Source: Planctomycetota bacterium
GTDB lineage: Bacteria > Planctomycetota > UBA8742 > JACQVU01
NCBI GenBank assembly: GCA_016209585.1
Contig: JACQVU010000012.1
Location: 1-33,095, forward strand
Length of the DNA stretch: 33,095 nucleotides
Direction of reading: 5' to 3'
Shown here: piece after piece, positions 27,465 to 33,095 of the stretch
How positions within the stretch are numbered: position 1 is the stretch's first letter
Layout: each line of letters opens with the position of its first letter
Translations under genes and position numbers: made by a program
The notes under the pieces: model-generated
Told to the model about the DNA's origin: nothing
What the model saw: the letters and a program-made list of their open reading frames with translations, nothing else
The model's database searches: none

Positions 27465-28790
27465 TCAATCGAGATGACGTTCAATCAGCGCGCGCACGTC
27501 GAGGGCCCGCGCCGGCCCGCTCGACCCGGCGGGCCGGGTCTCGGGTTGGTCGGAGAGAAAGACGGCCATTTCCTCCTCCCGCTCCGGCCGCCGACCGTGG
27601 GAGCCGCGGATGAGCGTGGTGTCAAGCGAGATGCACTCTCCGGCCTGGTCCCAGAACATCTCCAGCGGGTCGTAGCCGGCCTTGTTGTGAATGTCGATGC
27701 CGCGCGCGAAGGCGGGGCGCTTGGCGTCGTCGAACCACCAGGGGTAGGAGAACCACCACCCCCGCGCGGCCACGCACACCACGTCGCCGGCGCGCGGGTG
27801 GCCCAGGCCGGCCGCCGTCAGCGCCTTTTCCCCGACCAGCGTGGCGCCCACGCCCTCGGTCCGGGAGAGCAGCGCCGCCACCTCCCGCGGCCGGGCGCCG
27901 TGCTGGACGAAGACGTGGGCCACCTCATGATCCACCAGCGCGAAGGCCCGCGAGGCGCCGGCGTCGAGGTGCTCGATCCCCTCCACCTCGCGCACGGCGA
28001 GGAGGCCAGCCTGGCGCAGCGCGCGGTTGAGCGGCGCGGCATGCGACACCTCATCCATGCCGTATTCCGACAGGACGATGAGACGCATGCCCCGCGAGCC
28101 GGCGAAGTCAAAAAGCCCACCCAGGAGGGCGTCCACCTGGGCGAGATCGTCCAGCGCCTCCCGCGAGGTCGGCCCGAACTTCTGCAGGCTGTAATCCAGG
28201 TGCGGGAGGTAGGCCAGCGTCAGGTCCGGATCGAAGCCCTCCACCACCATCCGGACGCACCGCGCGATCCACTCCGACGCCGCGATGTTCGTGAGCGGCC
28301 CCCAGTAGCAGAACAGCGCGAAGGGCGAGAGTGCCGGCGTCAACCTCTCCTCGTAGAACCCCACCGGGCGCGACCAGCAGGTTGAAATCGTCTTGCCGTC
28401 CGGCGTGTGCACCGGCGCCGGCGTGACGATCACGTCGTTGCTCGAATACTTGGAGTTCTGCCAGAACAGCATCGCCGAGCGGAAGCCGGGCTGCTTCGCG
28501 CGGCGCGCTTCCCACACCTTCTCGCCCGCCACGAGTTGGGTCGGTTGTTCCCAGTTGTCCCAGCGGCAGTGGTCGCGGTCATACAGTCCGTTCGCCACGA
28601 CCCCGTGCTTCCCCGGCGGCAGGCCCGTGGTGTAGGTGGCCTGCGCCGGGCAAGTCAGCGCCGGGAAGACCGGCGCCAGCGGCGCGTACCAGCCGCGGCG
28701 GCGAAGTTCGGCGAGGCGGGGGCAGCGGGATTCATGCGCCAGGAGCGCCGGAGAGAGCCCGGCGACGTTGAGCACCAGGACCTTGGGCAT
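27465..28790 (-). CDS. Alkaline-phosphatase-superfamily (type I phosphodiesterase-like) protein with altered metal ligands
   Basis: The 441-residue product has the fold signature of nucleotide pyrophosphatase/phosphodiesterases: VLVLNVAGLS at the N-terminus, FPALTCPAQATYTTG with nucleophile T46, GKHGVVANG, then YLPHLDYSLQKFGP, LSEYGM and FARGIDIHNKAGYDP. The usual ligands are changed. The first Asp is N8, the His four residues after the middle Asp is Gln, and SDHGM is SEYGM. A subfamily with a similar opening (LNVVGLTP, as I recall it) accompanies the ebo operon of algae and bacteria, but no other ebo gene is in this window. ATG 28790 is the likely start; a TTG precedes it by one codon. No signal peptide is evident, so it is probably cytoplasmic. 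The substrate cannot be told. Confidence 0.75.
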   Translation of the reverse strand: MPKVLVLNVAGLSPALLAHESRCPRLAELRRRGWYAPLAPVFPALTCPAQATYTTGLPPGKHGVVANGLYDRDHCRWDNWEQPTQLVAGEKVWEARRAKQPGFRSAMLFWQNSKYSSNDVIVTPAPVHTPDGKTISTCWSRPVGFYEERLTPALSPFALFCYWGPLTNIAASEWIARCVRMVVEGFDPDLTLAYLPHLDYSLQKFGPTSREALDDLAQVDALLGGLFDFAGSRGMRLIVLSEYGMDEVSHAAPLNRALRQAGLLAVREVEGIEHLDAGASRAFALVDHEVAHVFVQHGARPREVAALLSRTEGVGATLVGEKALTAAGLGHPRAGDVVCVAARGWWFSYPWWFDDAKRPAFARGIDIHNKAGYDPLEMFWDQAGECISLDTTLIRGSHGRRPEREEEMAVFLSDQPETRPAGSSGPARALDVRALIERHLD

Positions 28791-29060
28791 CAATCAATCC
28801 CGGGGGAGCGCCGAAAGCGAAGCGAACGCCCCGATGCGATGCGAGGCGCCGCGGCCGACCGCGACCCCGTGGCCGCCGGACGCGCGCGCCGCGTCTGGAA
28901 ACGCGGCACTCTACGGCGCGGTTCTCCCCCATGTCAAGCGCGGCGCCGGGGCGCGGCGGGGTGCGGATTGAACGTGTACGCGCCAAGTGTGGGCGGCCCT
29001 ACCCAACCTCGCGGGGGCGCCGGGGAGATCACTTTCGCGACCAGGCCCGCCGGCGTTCAA

Positions 29061-29100
29061 CACGGAGACCCGGAGAGACGGAGAGCGCACGGAGAAGAAC
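29061..29100. repeat. CGGAG direct-repeat element
   Basis: CGGAG occurs at 29063, 29071, 29079 and 29090 within an otherwise A/G-rich 40-base stretch. It looks like the CACGGAGACACGGAG elements found between genes in many uncultivated bacterial genomes. The comparison is from memory. Confidence 0.5.
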
Positions 29101-29111
29101 CCGGTCGCGGA

Positions 29112-29147
29112 CGATCGGACGAATCCGACCGATCGGACCGATCCCCC
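29112..29147. repeat. Nine-base tandem array (CGATCGGAC type)
   Basis: Four consecutive 9-mers are seen: CGATCGGAC 29112-29120, GAATCCGAC 29121-29129, CGATCGGAC 29130-29138 and CGATCCCCC 29139-29147. Two are identical and the others degenerate. No protein-coding explanation was found. Confidence 0.55.
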
Positions 29148-29183
29148 GTCCTGTGTCCCGCGCCCAACCACCGCCGCCGGTGG

Positions 29184-29203
29184 GGCAGGCCTCCGGGCCT
29201 GCC
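29184..29203. repeat. Perfect hairpin with UNCG-type tetraloop
   Basis: GGCAGGCC (29184-29191) and GGCCTGCC (29196-29203) form an 8-bp perfect stem around the loop TCCG. As RNA from the plus strand the loop belongs to the stable UNCG class. No U-tract follows on either strand, so it is more like an extragenic palindrome than an intrinsic terminator. Confidence 0.6.
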
Positions 29204-29443
29204 TGCGCGCAATCGCCGGCAGAGACGCCGGCGCCACCGTCGGCTCCGCCCCCGCGACGCCACGATGGCCTCGTACACCATCAATCCGCACCCGGCGCGG
29301 CCGAGGCCCGCCCGCCGGCACACCGACGGGCGGCTGAAGCCGAAGATCTCCCGCGTGAAGGCCGGTTTCGGCGGGAATGGGCCCGCTGGTGAGTGATGTG
29401 CGGACGCGATGGAACACCCTCCTCCGCGGAGGGAAAAAGGCGA

Positions 29444-29872
29444 TCAGGAGCGAGGCCGCGCCATGAAGACGAGAATCTCGCCGTAGTACCCACCACAAAC
29501 GTCTTCGGGTGATTGGGAACAGATGTCTTCGAGATCGCCCAACTTGTGAAGCCACGAACCGTTCGGACTCTGCCTGGCGGCATGGGTCCACTTGCCGTCC
29601 CTCTGATACAAAGCCACTTTCTCGATTCCTTCTTCCGGATCGGCGTTATCGCATACCTTGTATCCCAACGCTTCGAAAAGGTTCACGAGCACGCGCTGGT
29701 CCTCGCTCAACTCGATACCGTCGGGCCAGTAGTAGCCGCCGGGGTTCGTATCCCACCTTCGATACGTTTCTCCCACCGCGAACGCGATGCAGTTGTACGT
29801 TTTATCCTCCGGGCTGGTCACCCGATACCGATCCGGCTGCAATCGGGGAAAGTCGTTCTTGTCCCAGACCAT
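29444..29872 (-). CDS. Small protein of unknown function, DUF7689-like
   Basis: The product is 142 residues, starting MVWDKNDFPRL at ATG 29872, two bases after the stop of the upstream gene (TGA-CC-ATG). The core NCIAFAVGETYRRWD, followed by YYWPDG, FEALGYKVC, ALYQRDGKWTHAARQ and GSWLHKLG, resembles the family I know as DUF7689: a conserved Cys in NCIAFA, a W, a YWP element and an HAARQ histidine. The Cys plus His pattern would suit a papain/NlpC-like fold, but this is speculation. The frame remains open upstream to 29902 but that would run back over the neighbour's end. It is third in a tight operon of unknown function. Confidence 0.65.
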   Translation of the reverse strand: MVWDKNDFPRLQPDRYRVTSPEDKTYNCIAFAVGETYRRWDTNPGGYYWPDGIELSEDQRVLVNLFEALGYKVCDNADPEEGIEKVALYQRDGKWTHAARQSPNGSWLHKLGDLEDICSQSPEDVCGGYYGEILVFMARPRS

Positions 29873-29874
29873 GG

Positions 29875-30387
29875 TCAGCAGTACCCGTTGCGCGCTCCCC
29901 ATTCCAACCAGGCTTTGGCCATGCGATCGAGAATCCCCGCGTCTTCCGCCGGAACAGGGTTCTCTTCGGTGATGTAGTGAAGAGCCGGAAACCAGTGATC
30001 CGGCCCTTTCTTCAACTCTTCAAAGACGAACGGAAGCGCGGCACGGCCCATGCCGATGATCTTCTGGTATGAGTCGTGCATGCACATGTCGCGAACGCGG
30101 CTGCTAACGCTCGGACGATTGGCGTACCAGTCTTCGGCCAGACGGCGGAACTTCTGACGATTCTCCACGTCTGCGGGCACGTAGAGACCGGGCAACGGGA
30201 GACTCGACCCCTGCGAGAAGCCGCGCTTCGTTGAAGTGACAACTCGCCCCCCCTTGACGGTCACGTGCCATGTGTCCGCCGCCCCGTCGAAAGTGGTTCC
30301 GAAACCAGGCTGGGAGGGATCTTCCGCTTCCAACGTCAGCGGCGCGACACACCCCTCCTGCCGCCTCGGCGTCGTCACAGGGGTCAT
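29875..30387 (-). CDS. Conserved protein of unknown function with IIGMG and DHWFPAL motifs
   Basis: The product is 170 residues. ATG 30387 overlaps the upstream TGA as ATGA, and GGGGAAGG lies about 8 bases before it, so this start is better than the GTG at 30441. The N-terminal half is variable. The C-terminal half reads FRRLAEDWYANRP, MHDSYQKIIGMGRAALPFV, FEELKKGPDHWFPALHYI and TEENPVP. I have the impression of a widespread family with the pattern YQxIIGMGxxAxPxxLxEL and DHWFxALxxITxxxP, often next to small uncharacterised genes, but I cannot name it. The helical pattern around residues 95-150 is HEAT-like. No signal peptide or membrane segment is present. Confidence 0.65.
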   Translation of the reverse strand: MTPVTTPRRQEGCVAPLTLEAEDPSQPGFGTTFDGAADTWHVTVKGGRVVTSTKRGFSQGSSLPLPGLYVPADVENRQKFRRLAEDWYANRPSVSSRVRDMCMHDSYQKIIGMGRAALPFVFEELKKGPDHWFPALHYITEENPVPAEDAGILDRMAKAWLEWGARNGYC

Positions 30388-31181
30388 GCCTTGCGCCTTC
30401 CCCGGCGAATGCCGGTCCTGGCGATGGACTTGATGTGCCACAAGTACTCGCGGAACAAGACCATCGACGCCTTGAAACCTCGCGGTCCTCCCCGCTGCGT
30501 TCCCACCTCCAGGGCCACGGTGGCCGCGAAAACCACCTCCGGGACGTCAGCGTCAACCGAGACCCCGACCTCGGACAACGCCTCGCGCGGTTTCGCCGTG
30601 TCCACAAAGCACTTGGAGAGCACGTTCAGGTGAGTCCCCCCTCCGAGCACCTTGCTGGGCGCCGGTCGGTTCACCTGATAGACGAAGTCACAGGAATTCT
30701 CCGTGTCGATATGAACAGTCTTCAGGCATGGCGCCATGATTCGCAACGCCTCGTTTTGACTGCTCCCCGCGTCTGCGACGAGTGCCGCCTTCACGCCTTG
30801 GCGGTCCAGTAATGGGAGATCGGAATGCGAATACCACTTCTTGATGAGTGACTCGAACAGGTCAAGGACCTCACCGCACGCGCCCATCGCTGGAACCCGG
30901 CGAAGCCGATCCGCCGTTTTCGGTGAAGCGATCGGAAGCAGCGCCCAGATGACTTCATTGCGTGCCACGCCGAGCGCGAGCGCCGCGAACTCGTTCTCCA
31001 AGACGCCGGTCGTCCACGCTTCCGGCGCCTCGGGCGGCCCGTCCGCACGCCGACTATCCGGCGCCACCGGCGAAACCCGCTTCCACCACTTGTCCGTGAC
31101 CGAAGGAGCGGGAGCCTGGGCGAACGTTGAGACCAACGCGACCCCCCGGAGGTTCCAACGATTGGTGTCCGTTTTCACCAT
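30384..31181 (-). CDS. Protein of unknown function, first gene of a three-gene cassette
   Basis: The product is 265 residues from ATG 31181, with GGAG at 31188-31191 as ribosome site. It is not recognised. Visible elements are WNLRGVALVSTFAQ near the N-terminus, KWWKRV, and a C-terminal CDFVYQVNRPAPSKVLGGG followed by HLNVLSKC and VALEVGTQRG. The combination of a W-rich start and a D-F-x-Y-x-(V/I)-N-R-P element near residue 165 looks like a conserved strand pair in a larger family. The N-terminal hydrophobic stretch (GVALVSTF) is too short for a convincing signal peptide. Its TGA overlaps the next start, so the cassette is translated as a unit. Confidence 0.6.
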   Translation of the reverse strand: MVKTDTNRWNLRGVALVSTFAQAPAPSVTDKWWKRVSPVAPDSRRADGPPEAPEAWTTGVLENEFAALALGVARNEVIWALLPIASPKTADRLRRVPAMGACGEVLDLFESLIKKWYSHSDLPLLDRQGVKAALVADAGSSQNEALRIMAPCLKTVHIDTENSCDFVYQVNRPAPSKVLGGGTHLNVLSKCFVDTAKPREALSEVGVSVDADVPEVVFAATVALEVGTQRGGPRGFKASMVLFREYLWHIKSIARTGIRRGRRKA

Positions 31182-31240
31182 GGCGACTGCTCCATTCTAC
31201 AGCGAGTCCGGTTCCGATCGTAGCCGGAAAACAGCGGGCT

Positions 31241-31261
31241 GGAGCGCCGCCAAGGCGCTCC
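31241..31261 (-). terminator. Hairpin just after the histidine kinase gene, weak terminator candidate
   Basis: GGAGCGCC and GGCGCTCC form an 8-bp perfect stem around a 5-base loop, 10 bases beyond the kinase stop codon. On the minus strand it is followed nine bases later by TTTT. The U-tract is short and late, so attenuation or transcript protection is as likely as termination. It separates the kinase from the three-gene cassette. Confidence 0.35.
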
Positions 31262-31271
31262 CGCCCCACCG

Positions 31272-32993
31272 CTACAACCGGATGGTGGCTTCAGCCACGG
31301 CGGCGGCGGGGGCGATGGGCAGGATCACCTGGAACCGGCTGCCCTTGCCGCGCTCGCTCTCGACGTCGATGCGCCCGCCGTGCCCCTCGACGAGGTACTT
31401 GCAGATGGTGAGGCCGAGTCCGGAGCCGTCCACCTCGCGGGTGAGTTTCTCGTCCACGCGGTAGAACTTGCGGAAGATCTTCTTCAATTCCTTCTTCGGA
31501 ATGCCGATGCCGTGGTCCACCACCTCCAGCACCACCTCCGCGCCCCGCCGGTAGAGGCGCAGGAAGACGGTCTTGTCGACCGGCGAGTACTTCAGGGCGT
31601 TGGAGAGCAGATTGATGATCACCTCGCGCACCGCGTTGCGGTCGACGAAGCAGGGCGGCAGGTCTTTCTGGATGTTCAACACCACCTTCCCGCCGCCCTT
31701 GGCCATCTGCGTGCGGTAGAGGTCGATGGTGGAGCGCGCGATGCGCTCCATGTCTTCCTGGCGGCGATGGATCACTTTGTTGCCGGCCTCCATCTTCGAG
31801 AAGTCGAGGACGCGGTCGATGAGAATGGAGAGCCGCTCCGACTCCTGGAGGATGATGTCCAGCGCCTCCTGCGTCTCCTCCCGGGAATTCACCCGGCCCA
31901 TCTGAAGCGTCTCGATGAACATGCGGATGGACGTCAGCGGGGTCTTCAGTTCGTGCGACACGTTCGACACGAAGTCTGACTTCAGCCGGGCCGTGTTGAT
32001 CTCCCGCGCCACCATCAGCGTGAGAAAGCCCGCGCCCGACAGCACCACGATGGACGCCAGCAGGCCGATCAGCAGCCAGAAATAGGCCCGCGCCTCGCTG
32101 GGCGCGCTCACCGCGCGCGTCTCGGCTCGCAAACGCCAGCCGGCGGCGACGGGGTTGGTGAACGCGGCGTAGGAGACGGTTTCCTCCGCGTCGGCGCCGC
32201 CGGACGCGCCCGCGCCCGCTTCCGCGCCGGCCGCGTTCCCCGGTTCGCCCTCGGACGCGGCGTCGGTGAGCAGGGTGATGCGCGCTTCCCCCGGCAGGCG
32301 CAGGTCGGCGATGCGCCGGCGCAGGTCGGCCGCGATCCCCGCGGCGTCCACCAGAAACACCGCGGCGCCCAGGCGCTCCTCGGTCTCGCCCGCGTTCCAC
32401 ACACGATGGATGATGAAGGCGTCCGCCCCCGGACCAGGGCCGCCCGGCGCCCCGGCGCCGCCCACGGAAGCCGACGTCGGCGCCGGCGCGGACGCGGACG
32501 CGGACGCGGACTGCGCGGCCGGGGCTGGAAGCCGGCGGAGTTCGCATTTCCGGTAGGGGCGCGGCGGGAGTTGCGCGAGCAGACGCGCGGCCTCGTCCGC
32601 GACCCACGGCGCGGCCGGCGTCGCCACCGGCGCCCCGCCAGGCGGCGGGGGAGGCGCGGCCAGGCGGTTGCGGGCGTCAAACAGCAGCACGCCGGCCAGG
32701 CCGGGCGCTCCGCGCGCCAAGGCGTGAAGCCCCGGCGCGGCGGCGTTGAACTCGGCGGCGGTGGCGAAGTCGGGCGCGCCGCGCTCCAGGAGATCGACCG
32801 TCTCCCCCACGCGGCGGTCGGTCTGGCGCGCCAAGTCGTCGGCCAGGCGGGCGGAGACGGCGCGGAGTCGTTCCTGAACCGCCTTCTCTTCGCCGGAGAG
32901 GGTGATGGTTCCCACCGCGACCAGAAGGAAACTGGGCACGGAGACCAGCACCAGGATGGCGGCGAATATCTTTCGGACCGAGAGCGTTTTCAT
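31272..32993 (-). CDS. Membrane sensor histidine kinase
   Basis: The product is 573 residues. A first membrane segment spans about 9-31 (IFAAILVLVSVPSFLLVAV) and a second about 304-328, enclosing a periplasmic region of some 270 residues without a recognised sensor fold. That region contains a low-complexity Ala/Ser/Pro/Gly stretch at about 160-195. The HisKA domain carries the phosphorylated H347 in SHELKTPL, and the ATPase domain has the N box (NLLSNALKY), G1 (DHGIGIP), F box (FRKFYR) and G2 (GSGLGLTICK). No receiver or HAMP domain is seen. ATG 32993 has GGAG 5 bases upstream. A response regulator may lie beyond the window edge. The closest overall match is to PhoR-like kinases, but the stimulus is unknown. 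Confidence 0.92.
   Translation of the reverse strand: MKTLSVRKIFAAILVLVSVPSFLLVAVGTITLSGEEKAVQERLRAVSARLADDLARQTDRRVGETVDLLERGAPDFATAAEFNAAAPGLHALARGAPGLAGVLLFDARNRLAAPPPPPGGAPVATPAAPWVADEAARLLAQLPPRPYRKCELRRLPAPAAQSASASASAPAPTSASVGGAGAPGGPGPGADAFIIHRVWNAGETEERLGAAVFLVDAAGIAADLRRRIADLRLPGEARITLLTDAASEGEPGNAAGAEAGAGASGGADAEETVSYAAFTNPVAAGWRLRAETRAVSAPSEARAYFWLLIGLLASIVVLSGAGFLTLMVAREINTARLKSDFVSNVSHELKTPLTSIRMFIETLQMGRVNSREETQEALDIILQESERLSILIDRVLDFSKMEAGNKVIHRRQEDMERIARSTIDLYRTQMAKGGGKVVLNIQKDLPPCFVDRNAVREVIINLLSNALKYSPVDKTVFLRLYRRGAEVVLEVVDHGIGIPKKELKKIFRKFYRVDEKLTREVDGSGLGLTICKYLVEGHGGRIDVESERGKGSRFQVILPIAPAAAVAEATIRL
32488..32511 (-). repeat. In-frame hexamer microsatellite in the kinase sensor region
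   Basis: Four perfect GCGGAC units encode alternating Ser-Ala in the low-complexity part of the periplasmic region. Copy-number change would alter length by two residues without a frameshift. Confidence 0.7.
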
Positions 32994-33018
32994 GGTGCTC
33001 CGCGCTCACGATCGCCGG

Positions 33019-33078
33019 GGTGCTGGGTGCTGGGTGTTGGGTGCTGGGCCCAACACCCAGCACCCAACACCCAACACC
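33019..33078. repeat. Inverted heptamer array upstream of the histidine kinase
   Basis: The left arm has GGTGCTG, GGTGCTG, GGTGTTG, GGTGCTG (33019-33046) plus GG. The right arm has CC then CAACACC, CAGCACC, CAACACC, CAACACC (33051-33078). The arms meet at 33048/33049 and form a 60-base imperfect palindrome with four mismatches in 30 pairs; on the minus strand three of these are G-U wobbles. It ends 25 bases upstream of the kinase start codon, so it could sit in the 5' leader of that transcript. Confidence 0.85.
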
Positions 33079-33095
33079 GCGGTACTCCGCCTGAC

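Larger units (their letters stand above)
28791..29443. other. Gene-poor interval with short repeat elements
   Basis: No reading frame here resembles a known protein. The interval holds a CGGAG-type direct repeat (29061-29100), a 9-mer tandem array (29112-29147), a perfect hairpin (29184-29203) and a short inverted repeat with stem CCCTCC/GGAGGG (29417-29433). The last lies just beyond the stop of the minus-strand gene ending at 29444, but its A/T run is on the wrong side to act as a terminator for that strand. The upstream signals of the phosphodiesterase gene should lie near 28791-28900, where no clear -10/-35 pair was seen. Confidence 0.6.

Noticed and set aside
29265..29396. Short plus-strand frame of 43 codons (MASYTINPHPARPRPARR start)
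   Set aside because: Third positions are GC-rich, but so is the whole interval; there is no ribosome site, no promoter and no recognisable homologue. It remains a weak possibility only.
29417..29433. Inverted repeat with an A-run as terminator of the three-gene cassette
   Set aside because: On the minus strand the T-run comes before the hairpin rather than after it, so it cannot act as an intrinsic terminator for that operon.
31194..31199. TAGAAT on the minus strand as a -10 box for the three-gene cassette
   Set aside because: It lies directly next to the GGAG ribosome site, so a start 6-8 bases downstream would remove the site from the transcript, and no matching -35 hexamer was found.

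Overview
The window is GC-rich DNA from an unidentified, probably uncultivated Gram-negative-type bacterium. The giant FG-GAP/beta-helix protein, the bacterial tricorn protease, and short 7-mer and 9-mer intergenic repeats recall genomes of Planctomycetota and related candidate phyla. That placement rests on memory and is weak, because there is no rRNA or other phylogenetic marker here. No tRNA, rRNA, CRISPR array, transposase or phage gene was seen.

Layout. (1) Bases 1-16130, plus strand: the 3' 5,375 codons of one giant gene whose start lies before the window. In order it encodes beta-strand repeats, a cap module, six tandem units of about 413 residues, one ordinary cadherin-like domain, DUF2341, a beta-helix with a second copy of the cap, an FnIII-like domain and a C-terminal jelly-roll-like domain. 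Each of the six units reads as a cadherin-like domain split by an inserted FG-GAP beta-propeller. (2) 16131-16583: debris of DUF4258-type toxin genes. (3) 16584-20704, plus strand: a fused nuclease/N6-adenine methylase overlapping a DprA-like gene, with lower GC than the flanks. (4) 28790-20748, minus strand: five closely packed genes (phosphodiesterase-fold protein, tricorn protease, RluB-type pseudouridine synthase, proline-iminopeptidase-like hydrolase, circularly permuted ATP-grasp). (5) 28791-29443: about 650 bases without a convincing gene but with three short repeat elements. (6) 31181-29444, minus strand: three overlapping or abutting small genes of unknown function and lower GC. (7) 32993-31272, minus strand: a membrane sensor histidine kinase, preceded by a 60-bp inverted heptamer repeat at the window edge.

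How the genes may work together. The tricorn protease and the F1-like alpha/beta hydrolase could form a peptide-degradation pathway, with the ATP-grasp protein translationally coupled to the hydrolase. The methylase-nuclease and DprA-like pair looks like a restriction or defence module inserted between the giant surface protein and the housekeeping block. The three-gene cassette may be a second acquired unit. The best candidates for something undescribed are the propeller-in-cadherin repeats, the methylase/DprA-like pair and the three-gene cassette.
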